Source: Roseimicrobium gellanilyticum (GTDB lineage: Bacteria; Verrucomicrobiota; Verrucomicrobiia; Verrucomicrobiales; Verrucomicrobiaceae). Taken from it: a DNA stretch of 64,000 nucleotides. This document shows, one piece after another, positions 1-9,069 of the stretch. How positions within the stretch are numbered: the stretch's first letter is position 1; each line of letters begins with the position of its first letter. A program made the position numbers and the translations under genes. Where the stretch lies: NCBI RefSeq assembly GCF_003315205.1, contig NZ_QNRR01000002.1, forward strand, positions 838,881 to 902,880, read 5' to 3'. The notes beneath the pieces were generated by a model. The model worked only from the letters and a program-made list of their open reading frames with translations. It was not told the DNA's origin and made no database searches.

Positions 1-469
1 TGTCGACCTTGTAGTCCGTCTTCAGCTTCGCGAGAACCGCATCGAAGAATTTGAGATCGCGGTTGCCCTCCAGCCCCTCGCGTCCCTGCCATCCGTTCTT
101 CTTTCCCTCAGGATCCGTGAGCTGACCCTTGGTGGGCAGCCCCTGCATGTAGACCGAGATGGCTTCCGGCCACTCGTGGTAGATGCCGAAGCTGCGCGCC
201 GCCTGCCTGGCATTACCACCATGACCATGGAAAACAAACACGACCGGGGTGGGTGATGATTTTGCCGATGCGGGAGCGTAGATCAGCGCCTCACGGGCTA
301 CGCCCTCCACGGTGTAGGATGCCGCCCCCAGACTCTCTGGAAGCTGCAGGGCCTGCTGCAAGCGCTGACGGGCCGTTGGGGGCTCCGCTTCGACGTACAG
401 TGATGAAGCCGCCAGCAGGGCCAGCAGCAGGCAGGTAACAGGGGAATAGCGAGTCCTGGGAAGTCTCAT
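1..469 (-). CDS. Secreted alpha/beta-hydrolase esterase, PHB-depolymerase/LpqC-like (3' end cut by window edge)
   Basis: The minus-strand frame stays open to the window edge and encodes about 156 residues. It opens with a signal peptide: basic RLPRTR followed by a Leu/Ala-rich stretch of about 16 residues ending near SLYVEA. The next part carries PVVFVFHGHGGNARQAA, the oxyanion-hole region (HGxGGN) typical of polyhydroxybutyrate-depolymerase/feruloyl-esterase-like hydrolases. It continues with YMQGLPT and GWQGREG, also usual in that family. The catalytic GxSxG serine, Asp and His would lie beyond the edge, so activity cannot be judged. Start: the ATG giving a clean signal peptide. Likely an exported ester hydrolase of unknown substrate. 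Confidence 0.8.
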   Translation of the reverse strand, partial: MRLPRTRYSPVTCLLLALLAASSLYVEAEPPTARQRLQQALQLPESLGAASYTVEGVAREALIYAPASAKSSPTPVVFVFHGHGGNARQAARSFGIYHEWPEAISVYMQGLPTKGQLTDPEGKKNGWQGREGLEGNRDLKFFDAVLAKLKTDYKVD

Positions 470-625
470 GACGGGTAACGATGCTGCTGAGGACGTGCAC
501 CAAGTGATGAAGGTTACAAGCTTTGCAGAGCTAAGCACGATTTCCATTGGTGGCTGGAATAACTTGTGCCAGATCCAAACCGCAGAAATCCATCGTTTCA
601 ATAGTTTCCTGGCAACAACTTCCCC

Positions 626-2269
626 ATGTCTCACAGCAAGTCCCGAGTGCGCTCCTTTTCTGTTTTGTGCGGCATTCTGGCAGTGTTGGTGGGACTCGTT
701 ATTTTGCTTCAGCATTCGAGCGGGACTCTGGCTGCATGGACGGCCCGTATTGAAAATTCCAAACTGGAACCCGCGGACGGGGGAGCCTATGCCTGGTCGA
801 TTCCGGCCAAGCTTCGCCAGACCGAGATTCCTACCTCCGTCCGTTTATTGGAAAATGGAGCGCCCCTGACTCAAGCTGCAACCAGCAATCAGGTGCGCGA
901 AGGGGGCAGGGGACTATTCAGCATCAGCCTGAAGCAAGTCTGGTTGTCATCCACCGATGGTACAGACCCGAGACAGAACGGACGCAGGTACGAGGTCCAG
1001 GTTTCCCGCAATGTGCCCAAGCTCATGCTGACCACCGCCTGGATCCTGATCTTTTTGGGTGCTCTCTTTTTGACTCGCGGTCTCTGGGGCTTCTGGATCT
1101 GGAGTGCGTTATGGCCGGGAACAGCCCAGGCTGCCGCTCCACGTCCCAAGCCTGCCCGCGAATGGAGCTTGGATGCCATTCGTGGCATCGCGATCATGCT
1201 CGTCCTTTTCGCGCACGTGCCCTGGCCCAAAGGAGTGCCAGACTTCCCCAAGCCACTGCTCCTCATGTTCAATCGGGGAGGGTGGATGGGGGTGGACCTT
1301 TTCTTTGTACTGAGCGGTTATCTGATCTCGGGTCTCCTGCTGGAGGAGTGGCGGCAGAACGGCTCTGTAAGAGTGGGGCGCTTTCTGTATCGACGGGCAT
1401 GGAAGATCTATCCAGCACACTGGATTCTGATCCTGGCTACGGTGGTGGCAGCGACTTTTGTCCCGTTGCAGAGTGCGGAAGTATCCATCGATCGGATCAC
1501 CCATGAGCTTTTGTATCTCCAAAACTATCTGGGAGGTGTTTGGGGACACACGTGGAGCTTGGGTGTGGAGGAGCAGTTCTACCTGCTTCTGGCCTTCGCA
1601 TTTGCACTCGCAGTTTCCCAAAGGGCTCCCTCGAAAGATGGTGAAAACTTGCGCTGGCTCCCGCGACTCGCACTTTGCATCTGCCTGATCTGCCCGGCAC
1701 TCAGGATACTGAGATTTCTCCATGGCGGGCATTACGCGTACAACTACGCCGCCACCCATCTTCATGGTGATGCCTTGATGTGGGGTGTGCTGCTTAGATA
1801 TGCCCGACATGCTCGCCCAGATGTATTTGTCCGCTGGGCAGACAGGCTTCGCTGGTGGGGCCCTCCGGCAATCGCAGTGCTTTTGTCCCCGTGTTTTGCT
1901 TACGGCAGGAATGACTGGACCATGACCATCGGCCTGACCGCCGTGTCGCTGGCCACCTGTCTTCTCATCCTCACCTTGTATGGATGGCAGCAGAGACATG
2001 GAAGCGGACCTGTGCTGGCTCCGCTGTGTTTTTTGGGGAGGCACTCCTATACGCTCTACCTCTGGCACTTCCCACTCGTCCAAGTCATGAGTCCTTATTA
2101 CCTTGCTGCCCCCACAGCTCCAACTTCGATGGCATGGTTCGCGGGGTACGTGGTAGCGACCATGGGCATATCGTTGTCAGTGAGCTGGCTCATAGAAGCA
2201 CCGTTGCTTCGACTGCGGGATCGACTGGTGCCTTCGGGAATTGGCAATCCGGCAACATCACGCGGGTAG
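626..2269 (+). CDS. Membrane acyltransferase 3 family protein (OafA/YrhL type) with N-terminal extension
   Basis: A 547-residue polytopic membrane protein. The C-terminal two thirds (about 180-530) is an acyltransferase-3 domain. It has the conserved LDAIRGIAIMLVLFAH segment with His197, GVDLFFVLSGYLISG at 222-236, and WSLGVEEQFYL further on. These enzymes transfer acetyl or other acyl groups to envelope sugars. Before this domain are about 180 unusual residues: a membrane segment at 11-29, a soluble stretch of about 100 residues, and a second hydrophobic segment at about 133-149. The soluble part is probably extracytoplasmic. No sugar-polymer genes adjoin it, so the acceptor is unknown. The ATG at 626 places the first membrane segment at the N terminus. 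Confidence 0.85.
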   Translation: MSHSKSRVRSFSVLCGILAVLVGLVILLQHSSGTLAAWTARIENSKLEPADGGAYAWSIPAKLRQTEIPTSVRLLENGAPLTQAATSNQVREGGRGLFSISLKQVWLSSTDGTDPRQNGRRYEVQVSRNVPKLMLTTAWILIFLGALFLTRGLWGFWIWSALWPGTAQAAAPRPKPAREWSLDAIRGIAIMLVLFAHVPWPKGVPDFPKPLLLMFNRGGWMGVDLFFVLSGYLISGLLLEEWRQNGSVRVGRFLYRRAWKIYPAHWILILATVVAATFVPLQSAEVSIDRITHELLYLQNYLGGVWGHTWSLGVEEQFYLLLAFAFALAVSQRAPSKDGENLRWLPRLALCICLICPALRILRFLHGGHYAYNYAATHLHGDALMWGVLLRYARHARPDVFVRWADRLRWWGPPAIAVLLSPCFAYGRNDWTMTIGLTAVSLATCLLILTLYGWQQRHGSGPVLAPLCFLGRHSYTLYLWHFPLVQVMSPYYLAAPTAPTSMAWFAGYVVATMGISLSVSWLIEAPLLRLRDRLVPSGIGNPATSRG

Positions 2270-2324
2270 GGGGAGAGAGAAATCCTCCACAACCATGTGA
2301 GAACCTTCACGTTGAGCTGATAGT

Positions 2325-2648
2325 TCAACGGCAGTTTTGACAAACATCCACCCCGTTCTCTCCGCTTGGTACCAGTCCCGCAGGGAGCTTTTCCCTGCAC
2401 GAATCGCAGGTGCGAAAATAGCGATAGTCCGCCAGAGCTATCATGCGGGCACGGTCCACCTGCAGGGGCGTGGCCTTGGAAGGCAGCACGCACGCGAGGG
2501 ACCAGCGAGTAGCCAGGGTGTCTCCGTCGCCGCCATCCACCATCTTCACCTCCACGAAGATGCGATTGGGGGTTGTGCGTACACGCATGTACTCCTGCAA
2601 CAGGGTCTGGTCTTCTTGAGTCATGGAACGGGCGGGAGGAAAAGACAA
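2325..2648 (-). CDS. Small protein of unknown function with C-terminal zinc-ribbon-like cysteines
   Basis: 107 residues; not recognised. The C-terminal 35 residues contain CDSC and, about 22 residues later, CQNC at the very end. Two such CxxC pairs usually bind one zinc ion. The N-terminal part is soluble and mixed alpha/beta, with no signal peptide. A second ATG eight codons in (MTQEDQ, from 2624) is an equally likely start. It lies between two plus-strand genes and is probably transcribed alone. A DNA/RNA-binding or chaperone-like zinc protein is possible, but nothing visible decides this. Confidence 0.6.
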   Translation of the reverse strand: MSFPPARSMTQEDQTLLQEYMRVRTTPNRIFVEVKMVDGGDGDTLATRWSLACVLPSKATPLQVDRARMIALADYRYFRTCDSCREKLPAGLVPSGENGVDVCQNCR

Positions 2649-2742
2649 AGACTCACGCTGTTTACAGACTATTTACGGAAAGCAAGGGCAAGGCGATGCA
2701 TTTGTGATGACGCACCCAGTGGAACTGCGTTAGCCTACCTTT

Positions 2743-4086
2743 ATGAAAACGATGCCTTTGTGCGCGTTCACCATGCTCGTCACCGGAGTATTGACCACGG
2801 CATACCCCCAGGAATCCTTTCCCATATCCATACCCGTCACGCCTGAACACCACGCCGAGCTGGTTCGCAAGAGGGAGGCTGCAAGTCAGGAACTGACCCA
2901 GAGGGTGCAGAACAAGAAACGCTCGCAGTTGAATCCATCTCGTGAAGCGCGGATCCAGTCCCAGGCTGTCCAGGCCCGGCATCTCATTACGGTGGCTAAT
3001 GATTACATTGTCGAAGTGTACAAGAACGGGAAACGCATTCCCGACGCGAAGCGTGAGCTGCTTGAGGAACGCTTTGGCGCCACCGCAGAACGCATCGCCG
3101 TGGATGTGCGAAAGGGGGACTGGCTCGTATTTCAAGTGGTGCACAATCGCATCCGTTGGGGCGGCTCAAAGTACTTCGCCGTCGCAGGGCTTGTGGATGA
3201 CACGCAGATTGGATTCGTTTCGGATCCTTCCTCCCAGCAATGGGGCGTGTGTGATGATCCGGTGAAGTCGGTGGAGTTCATCCGGAATCGCGATGCTGGC
3301 ATGGAAGTGCGGGCTGGCGCCATTGCCAATCCCTGGGGTGAGGGAGACATGTACATGCGGAAGTTTGTCGGCGATGGCTATGTAGGGAGACCCCTCTGGG
3401 GCGGGGCAGCCTCCACGTGGATCAAGTTCGTGGTGGATGAACCAGCGCCCCTTGTGGGAAGAGGACAGCTCGAAGACATCAGCCAGGATGTTGAGGGGCA
3501 GGGGGATATCGACCCCAAGAAAGTAAACATAGTCCTCCCCACCAATCCCGCCAAGCTTGAGCCGAAGTCGTATCGCCCCAAGCAATGGTCGGTGCAGGTT
3601 CTCTCCGCCATCTACGGCACAGGTGGGAAAGATGCTGATGTCACGGCCAAAGTGCGTGATCTCGTGGAGACAGAGCAGCGCATGTTCTCCGTCAGCCCAC
3701 CCGAACTCGGCGCCGATCCAAACCCCTATTGGAACAAGTCACTCCACATCATCTACATGAAGGACGGCGTGCGTCGCGAGCAGTGGAGAAATGAAAATGA
3801 GCACGTGCTTCCCGAGAGCTTCTATGGGCCGCAAGATGCGGTGGAACTGGCCAAGTGGCTCGCTGGCACACGCTGGTTCGGGGAACGACCGGAGATTCAG
3901 TTTCACGCGGACAGTACGTTTACCTCGCCCGGTACTGCAGGCACATCCCGCTGGGAGGCGACGGCAAACAACAAAATCCGCCTATTCTGGGCGGATGATC
4001 GGAAAGCGGAGTTCACCTTCGACTACACTCGGAGCAGCTTCTCCGAGGACGGCAATGCCGCCCATGTGTATCACGTGAAAAACTAG
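2743..4086 (+). CDS. Secreted protein of unknown function, 447 aa
   Basis: Begins with a signal peptide (MKTMPLCAFTMLVTGVLTTAYPQ, cleavage probably near Ala20-Gln23). Next is a charged helical part rich in Glu, Arg and Gln (about 30-95), then a beta-rich central region (about 95-230) with many Trp, Gly and Val. The last 85 residues form a separable domain beginning DAVELAKWLAGTRWF and continuing with FHADSTF and RWEATANNKIRLFW. That pattern resembles the small beta-barrel domains at the ends of PVC secreted proteins. No enzyme motif was recognised. It appears monocistronic and is followed closely by the convergent small lipoprotein gene. Confidence 0.7.
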   Translation: MKTMPLCAFTMLVTGVLTTAYPQESFPISIPVTPEHHAELVRKREAASQELTQRVQNKKRSQLNPSREARIQSQAVQARHLITVANDYIVEVYKNGKRIPDAKRELLEERFGATAERIAVDVRKGDWLVFQVVHNRIRWGGSKYFAVAGLVDDTQIGFVSDPSSQQWGVCDDPVKSVEFIRNRDAGMEVRAGAIANPWGEGDMYMRKFVGDGYVGRPLWGGAASTWIKFVVDEPAPLVGRGQLEDISQDVEGQGDIDPKKVNIVLPTNPAKLEPKSYRPKQWSVQVLSAIYGTGGKDADVTAKVRDLVETEQRMFSVSPPELGADPNPYWNKSLHIIYMKDGVRREQWRNENEHVLPESFYGPQDAVELAKWLAGTRWFGERPEIQFHADSTFTSPGTAGTSRWEATANNKIRLFWADDRKAEFTFDYTRSSFSEDGNAAHVYHVKN

Positions 4087-4110
4087 ACCCGTTTTGGCGA
4101 GTCTGAGAAG

Positions 4111-4314
4111 TTACCTCCGATTCTCGGCGTCAATCTGCTTGCGATGCTCAGCTTCGAGATCCCATTTGCGATGCTCGACGTAGGCTTCGCGTTGTTCGTT
4201 GGACATCTGTTCCGCGGGGGGCAGGTCCTGGCAGGAGGAGAGCACCAGTGGCAGCAAACAAGCGAGGCAGGCACAAGCAACACCCCAGCGATATGGCGAC
4301 GACGTTGTTTTCAT
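4111..4314 (-). CDS. Small lipoprotein, 67 aa
   Basis: The N terminus has basic/polar residues, then a hydrophobic core (VACACLACLLPLVL) ending in LSSC at 25-28, a good lipobox with Cys28 as the lipidation site. The mature part is about 39 residues, charged and predicted helical, rich in Glu, Arg and Lys (EHRKWDLEAEHRKQ). It converges on the preceding secreted-protein gene with only 24 nt between stop codons. Function unknown; a lipid-anchored periplasmic helical peptide. Confidence 0.6.
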   Translation of the reverse strand: MKTTSSPYRWGVACACLACLLPLVLSSCQDLPPAEQMSNEQREAYVEHRKWDLEAEHRKQIDAENRR

Positions 4315-4434
4315 GGCAGCAAATATACAGCGTGGACAAATGTGTTCGTGTGACGTGCAGAGCCGGTTGCGCCATACGTGAATCGCAAGTGCGATACCTG
4401 TTGCGCAGGTCCCGTGGATTGAATCTGCCGAAAG

Positions 4435-5145
4435 CTATTGCAGGCTTGAAAGTCTGAGCCGCTCCGCTTCCAATTTGGCAATTGCCTGCTCGCACTTCGC
4501 GATCACGGCACCGCGGCTGGAGATACGGTTGTTGATGCTGGCCACCAGTTCCGCATCGCGCTCGTGCTTGATCTTCTCTCGCAAGGAGACGATTTGCCTG
4601 TCAATGGACTCGATGGCGGCGGCTGCCTGCTGGCGGCGCTCAGCTTTCTTGTCTTCGGCATGGGCTTTCACTGCGGCGTTGTTCGCCTGTTCCATTGCTG
4701 CCACTGCCGACTCGCGTTCCTTTTGCTCCAGGGCACCAGCTGCATCCTGCTTGGTGAGGAGATCAGCCACCACCATCATATCCGAGGTCAGGTCGCCAGG
4801 CTTTACGGTGAAGCTTTTGCCGTTGTAGAGAACTTCCGTTTCACTGACTTTGGTGACTTCCCGCCCCGCCGGCACGGACGACACTCCAGTTTCTGACATG
4901 GAGGAAATCCGACGTGCTGTATACCAGACTGCGGGGGGCGCAGGTGCAGCCACCACCGGCTCAGGAGCGGGTTCAGGCAAGGCAGGCGACGGCACAGGCA
5001 ACGGCGGAAGCTCGTCCTCTGCCACCTTTTTTACGACCGTCTTCTTTGGCTTCGAGGTCTCTTTGGACTCGGGCTTCTGCTGAAACACATATACCAGCCC
5101 TGCAGCCACCAGGAGGAACACGACGAGGATAGAGGAAAGGTTCAT
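4435..5145 (-). CDS. Membrane-anchored Pro-rich/coiled-coil protein of unknown function
   Basis: 236 residues. A single N-terminal membrane segment (about 4-20, SSILVVFLLVAAGLVYVF) precedes a Lys/Glu patch. A Pro/Ala/Val-rich linker (about 45-72) follows, then a small globular part (about 73-130) and a long Glu/Ala/Lys/Arg coiled coil to the end. The layout (TM anchor, proline linker, soluble domain) matches the two larger paralogous proteins encoded about 0.5-2.6 kb away on the same strand, though the C termini differ. It was probably anchored in the inner membrane facing outward. No enzymatic motif. Confidence 0.65.
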   Translation of the reverse strand: MNLSSILVVFLLVAAGLVYVFQQKPESKETSKPKKTVVKKVAEDELPPLPVPSPALPEPAPEPVVAAPAPPAVWYTARRISSMSETGVSSVPAGREVTKVSETEVLYNGKSFTVKPGDLTSDMMVVADLLTKQDAAGALEQKERESAVAAMEQANNAAVKAHAEDKKAERRQQAAAAIESIDRQIVSLREKIKHERDAELVASINNRISSRGAVIAKCEQAIAKLEAERLRLSSLQ

Positions 5146-5393
5146 GGGGGTATGCTGGATAATCGTAGAATCAGCCCTCTTGTGCCATACTTTTTCACAG
5201 TCCCGCGTGCTTCATTCATTCAGCACGCATAAAGGCGGAGATAAGAGGAAGCGCACCGATGGCTGCTCATTTGCGAGCTCTTCGAGTCATCGCATTCTGT
5301 TTCCAAATGCCGACGTCGCTTCAATTGTGCATCACGTCTTATTTTGTGATGCGGCGGACTCCCGGCAGTCACTTCTGCATCGGGAAACAAGGC

Positions 5394-5470
5394 TGGCGGA
5401 ACGGACGGGACTCGAACCCGCAACCTCTGCCGTGACAGGGCAGCGCTCTAACCAATTGAGCTACCGCTCC
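5394..5470 (-). tRNA. tRNA-Asp (GTC), 3' CCA encoded
   Basis: Reading the minus strand gives a full cloverleaf. The acceptor stem is GGAGCGG/CCGTTCC (one G-T pair), followed by a D arm with AATTGGTTA. The anticodon stem CTGCC/GGCAG encloses the loop CTGTCAC, so the anticodon is GTC. The T arm is GCGGG-TTCGAGT-CCCGT. Discriminator G is followed by a genomically encoded CCA. Short ORFs read through this stretch in other frames are artefacts of the tRNA. Confidence 0.96.
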
Positions 5471-5652
5471 AACCTTGTCTTCCCGGGTCTCGGGAAGGCG
5501 TGAAGACTAGCTTTGATTCCGTTATACGCAAATGCATTTTGATAGTTTCTTGCAGAATCTTTGATGATCAAACCACGACATCGACACAAACGCAGGTCCT
5601 TCATCCTGCGGAGGATGTGCTGACGGAGGTCGCTCGCATTCAGCACCACTTT

Positions 5653-6642
5653 TCACGGCACTTCTTCGCCCGAGGTGTAGAGCCACTTCTCCACTTTTCC
5701 GTCGTGGATGTGGGCGACCGCCTGGGCATCGATAGGACCGAATGCGGTCTGCACCGTAACGTCGACGGTAATCATCCAGTAGACCTTGCCATCCATCTCT
5801 TCACGCACTGGCTCACCCCACTTGCGTACATTTTGAGGTGTGATGTCAGTGACCTGGCCAGCCTTCATGCTCGCCAGGAGCATGTCATAAGTGCCCTCGG
5901 CATTTCGTGTGGGCGCCCCTGGGGCATCTGCTGCCTTGTTGGTTGGCGAGTTCGCTGCACGCTTCCTTGCGGCAAGCATCGCGAGGTGGGATTTGCGGGA
6001 GCGCTCTGTGATGGACAGTTTCCATTGTTCATATGCCTCCGTGAGTACCGCTTTGAAGTCCGTGTCATCCATCAAGACCTGAACTCGCGCAGGTGAACTC
6101 ACCGACATGGCGATGACCAACATGCTGCCTTCCTGCTCGATGGCCTGCACATGGCTGCCGGCCGGCACTTTGGAGGACATCTTGTTTCCTCCGGACAGGA
6201 CCGTGACAAACTCCACCGACTTCATCACGCGCACCTCTCGCGGAAATGCCGTCACTGGCACCTGGGTCCAATTCTTCACCACGTCTTCCAGCGGAAGAAA
6301 TGTGGGAGGCGTAAAGCCGTCCGCATCAGGCTTCGGTGTGTTCTCCGTCACGGAGGATGGAGGCATCACCGCACTCTGGGTGGAGGCCATCGACAGAGAT
6401 GGCTCCGGCGTTGGGGGCTTGGTCAGGGTTGCCGTGGTCGCCGAGGTACCCGGAGGAGAAGGCAGGGGAGGAGGTGCTGGCACCGTCACGCTTGCGGTCG
6501 CCGTGCCTCTTGAAGTTGCGACTGCTTCAAGCGAAGGGCCAGTGCGGTTCAGCCCCACCCAGTCAATGATGGGATCGTAGGCGTACAGATAAGCGGTGCA
6601 GCTTGTGACTCCCAGCAGCAGGAGCAAGGCGAGCGCCTTCAT
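5653..6642 (-). CDS. Membrane-anchored protein of unknown function, paralogue 1 of a tandem pair
   Basis: 329 residues. The N-terminal hydrophobic segment (MKALALLLLLGVTSCTAYLYAYDPI) could be a membrane anchor or, through VTSC, a lipoprotein signal. A Pro/Thr/Ser-rich low-complexity linker (about 40-100) leads into a globular domain. The domain contains NTPKPDADGF, an MKSVEFVTVLSGGNK segment and a C-terminal part with TYDMLLASMKAGQVT, MITVDVTVQT and AVAHIHDGKVEKW. The neighbouring upstream gene on the same strand has the same architecture and clearly similar text in each block, so they are tandem duplicates 149 nt apart. The fold may bind surface polymers; that is a guess. Confidence 0.7.
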   Translation of the reverse strand: MKALALLLLLGVTSCTAYLYAYDPIIDWVGLNRTGPSLEAVATSRGTATASVTVPAPPPLPSPPGTSATTATLTKPPTPEPSLSMASTQSAVMPPSSVTENTPKPDADGFTPPTFLPLEDVVKNWTQVPVTAFPREVRVMKSVEFVTVLSGGNKMSSKVPAGSHVQAIEQEGSMLVIAMSVSSPARVQVLMDDTDFKAVLTEAYEQWKLSITERSRKSHLAMLAARKRAANSPTNKAADAPGAPTRNAEGTYDMLLASMKAGQVTDITPQNVRKWGEPVREEMDGKVYWMITVDVTVQTAFGPIDAQAVAHIHDGKVEKWLYTSGEEVP

Positions 6643-6791
6643 GCGTGGCGGATGGTGATGATGCTGCGTTCATCAGCGACCGTGTTTCATCCACAACGCG
6701 GACGTTGTCGACGGGGCACTGGCAGCTGACGAACTTGGCTAAACGATCACCCATCCACCCGAAAGGCGCAGTGGCTGGCTTCAGCACACGA

Positions 6792-7760
6792 TCAAGGCAC
6801 CACTTCGCCGGAACCGGTATAGATCCATTTTTCCACCTTGCCGTTGAGGATGCGCGCTTGGGCCTGGGTGTCGAAATCGCCGAACATGGTCTTCGTGGTG
6901 TAGTCCACGATGATGGTCCAGTAGTCCTTGCCATCGATCTTTTCCATCTGGGCATCTCCCCACTTCTTGACGTTGGTGGGAGTGATTTCCGTGACCTGGC
7001 CAGCCTTCATGCTTGCCAGAAGGACGTCATAGGTTCCCTCAGTGTTGCGTGCGGGAGCTCCAGCAGCGGCCGGTGTGGCAGCGCCGCCTCCAGACTTCTT
7101 GGCTTCCTGGGCGCGACCAGCAGACTCCTTGGCGAAGAGATGCTGGCGGCGCTTGTACTCCGTCATGTTCACCTTCCAGTTCTCGTAGGCGGCGGTGAGC
7201 ACGGCCTTGAGATCAGTGTCGTCGATGGACACCTGAGAGGACGGGGCGCCGGGATCGGGCGAGGTAGCCACCATGAGGTTCAGGCCTTCCTGTCCCGTGA
7301 CATAGGCGGTGCCACCAGCGGGCACCTTGGAGCCGATCTTGTTGCCGTTGATGACACGGACAAACTCCAGGGGCTTCATCACTTTCACCGGGCGCGGCGG
7401 ATTGAAGGCGCTCTTGGGGATTTCCATCCAGCCCTTCACCACTTCCTCAATGGGAGGAAATACAGGAGCAAGGAAGCCATCCGCATCCGGCTTGGGAGTA
7501 TTGTCCATGACCAGTGGGACGGAGGGCATGGGCGGAGGCGTCGGCATGGGTTCCGGCTTGGGAGGCTCGGGCTTGGGCTCCTCCATCTTCGGCGGGGCAG
7601 GGGGAGGCTCAGGTGCCTTCACCACAATGGGTTCGACCTCCGACACCACTTCCACCTTGGGTTTTTCCAGGCCAAGGTAGTCAGCGATCGGCTCGTAGGC
7701 GTAGAAGTACGACACGGCGCCGACGGCAACCAGAAGAAGAAGCAGACCAAAAGCTTTCAT
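6792..7760 (-). CDS. Membrane-anchored protein of unknown function, paralogue 2 of a tandem pair
   Basis: 322 residues with N-terminal anchor MKAFGLLLLLVAVGAVSYFYAYEPI. A linker of repeated Pro-Glu-Pro-Lys blocks (about 45-85) follows, then the same conserved blocks as its neighbour: NTPKPDADGF, MKPLEFVRVINGNK, TYDVLLASMKAGQVTEIT and the closing YTGSGEVVP. Here the Pro linker is EPPKPEP-rich rather than Thr/Ser-rich, so the linkers diverged while the globular domains were kept. It has no lipobox cysteine, unlike paralogue 1. Its 3' end is 149 nt before the paralogue's start, so co-transcription is plausible. Function unknown. Confidence 0.7.
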   Translation of the reverse strand: MKAFGLLLLLVAVGAVSYFYAYEPIADYLGLEKPKVEVVSEVEPIVVKAPEPPPAPPKMEEPKPEPPKPEPMPTPPPMPSVPLVMDNTPKPDADGFLAPVFPPIEEVVKGWMEIPKSAFNPPRPVKVMKPLEFVRVINGNKIGSKVPAGGTAYVTGQEGLNLMVATSPDPGAPSSQVSIDDTDLKAVLTAAYENWKVNMTEYKRRQHLFAKESAGRAQEAKKSGGGAATPAAAGAPARNTEGTYDVLLASMKAGQVTEITPTNVKKWGDAQMEKIDGKDYWTIIVDYTTKTMFGDFDTQAQARILNGKVEKWIYTGSGEVVP

Positions 7761-7814
7761 GGATTTTTAAGAAAGAAGCAGGAGACAGCTAAAACGATTT
7801 TGTGCGGTTGTAAA

Positions 7815-8780
7815 TTAGTCCGGTTGGAAAAAGTAGCGCAGGACATGGAAGAAAACAGGGGCTGAAAAGCACAGGGAATCAATGCGATCCAGCATGCCCC
7901 CATGCCCCTCAATCAGGGTGCCCCAGTCCTTGATGCCGCGCTCCCGCTTGATGGCGGACATCACGAGCCCCCCGAAGAAGCCCGTGATGCAGAGGAGCAT
8001 GGCCACCAGAAAGGCCTGCCCCGGGGAAAAGGGGGTCAGGCGGAACATGCCGGCGCCAATCAGGCTCGCCGTCGCTACGCCGCCGATGAAGCCCTCCACC
8101 GTCTTCTTAGGGCTCACTTTCGGGACGATGGGTCGCTTCCCACACAACTTGCCCCAAACGTACTGCAGAACGTCACTGCCCTGGGTCACGGCAATGAGGA
8201 AGAGCACCAGCCCGCCGGGGCCCATCCGCATGGTCTCCACGTTCAGGTTCATGATCATGGGGATGTGGCTGATGAAGTACACGCACACCATCAGGCCCCA
8301 CTGCGTGCGGGCATTCCGCTCCAGAAAGTCCTGCACATCTCCCTGCAATACTGTGAGCATCGGGATCAACACGAAGGCATAGACCGGGATCATGATGGCA
8401 AACATCCCGTACCAGTTCACGGCCACCAGATAGAACTGGTAGGGCACGATGATGAAGAAGCTCACAAAGAGAGCCCAGTGATCTGCCCGCCGGGTGGGGG
8501 TCGCGGTGAGGAACTCACGCAAGGCCAGAAAGGAAACCAGGCCAAAAACAATCGCCGTGCCGGGCGATGAGAGTGACAGGGCGCCGATGATTACCAGCAC
8601 CATGACCCACCAGCTCTTGGTGCGCGCATTGAGATTCGAGACCGTGGCCTTTCCAGACTCACTCTTGGCAGTCTTGGAAAGGATGAAGCCAACGACGCTC
8701 GCCACGACGAGTACGCCGAAGACGACCATCATCACATTTTGGCTGACTTGGGAGGACCAGTTGATGGAGGCGGTGAACAT
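7815..8780 (-). CDS. cdsA: Phosphatidate cytidylyltransferase (CDP-diacylglycerol synthase)
   Basis: 321-residue polytopic inner-membrane enzyme that makes CDP-diacylglycerol from phosphatidate and CTP, the branch point of phospholipid synthesis. The C-terminal CdsA signature is intact: KRERGIKD, then EGHGGMLDRID, with the metal- and substrate-binding Asp and Gly residues. Upstream KVSPKKTVEGFIGG is also characteristic. About eight hydrophobic segments are visible. It is the last gene of a minus-strand set with a CDP-alcohol phosphatidyltransferase, an acyl-glycerophosphate acyltransferase and a small membrane protein. Together these cover phosphatidate formation, activation and head-group transfer. 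Confidence 0.93.
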   Translation of the reverse strand: MFTASINWSSQVSQNVMMVVFGVLVVASVVGFILSKTAKSESGKATVSNLNARTKSWWVMVLVIIGALSLSSPGTAIVFGLVSFLALREFLTATPTRRADHWALFVSFFIIVPYQFYLVAVNWYGMFAIMIPVYAFVLIPMLTVLQGDVQDFLERNARTQWGLMVCVYFISHIPMIMNLNVETMRMGPGGLVLFLIAVTQGSDVLQYVWGKLCGKRPIVPKVSPKKTVEGFIGGVATASLIGAGMFRLTPFSPGQAFLVAMLLCITGFFGGLVMSAIKRERGIKDWGTLIEGHGGMLDRIDSLCFSAPVFFHVLRYFFQPD

Positions 8781-8807
8781 GGAAAGTGTATAGGGCAGGA
8801 GTAAAAG

Positions 8808-9059
8808 CTAGCGCGTGGCAGAGGCGAGCCATCTGAGAGCCAAGCCGACCATAAACGCAAATGTCATGGCTCCGAGAGCCCAGATGGAGACCGCCAGTTT
8901 GCCGTAGGGCGTTCCGTCTGAAAGCCAGCACGCCACCAGCGCCACGGCCACCAGGGCAGCTTGCCAGAGGCAGGGGCGAGTAGCCGGTCGTGCGACAGCC
9001 CCGCTGGCCAGTAACGGGAGCCCAGGCACCACGATGCAAAAGGCTTCTCCAAAGCTCAT
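8808..9059 (-). CDS. Small membrane protein in the phospholipid operon
   Basis: 83 residues with three hydrophobic segments (about 6-22, 30-47 and 52-75). No motif recognised. The start chosen (MSFGEAF) lies 10 nt after the plsC stop. A longer reading begins inside plsC and adds a non-hydrophobic tail, so the shorter start is preferred. It sits between plsC and cdsA with 27 nt to cdsA, so it is very likely co-transcribed and probably acts in the inner membrane with the lipid enzymes. Confidence 0.65.
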   Translation of the reverse strand: MSFGEAFCIVVPGLPLLASGAVARPATRPCLWQAALVAVALVACWLSDGTPYGKLAVSIWALGAMTFAFMVGLALRWLASATR

Positions 9060-9069
9060 GGCACTGCCT

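Noticed and set aside
5144-5503. ORF over tRNA-Asp reading RTGLEPATSAV
   Set aside because: This is a well-known translation artefact of the tRNA sequence; the tRNA explains it.
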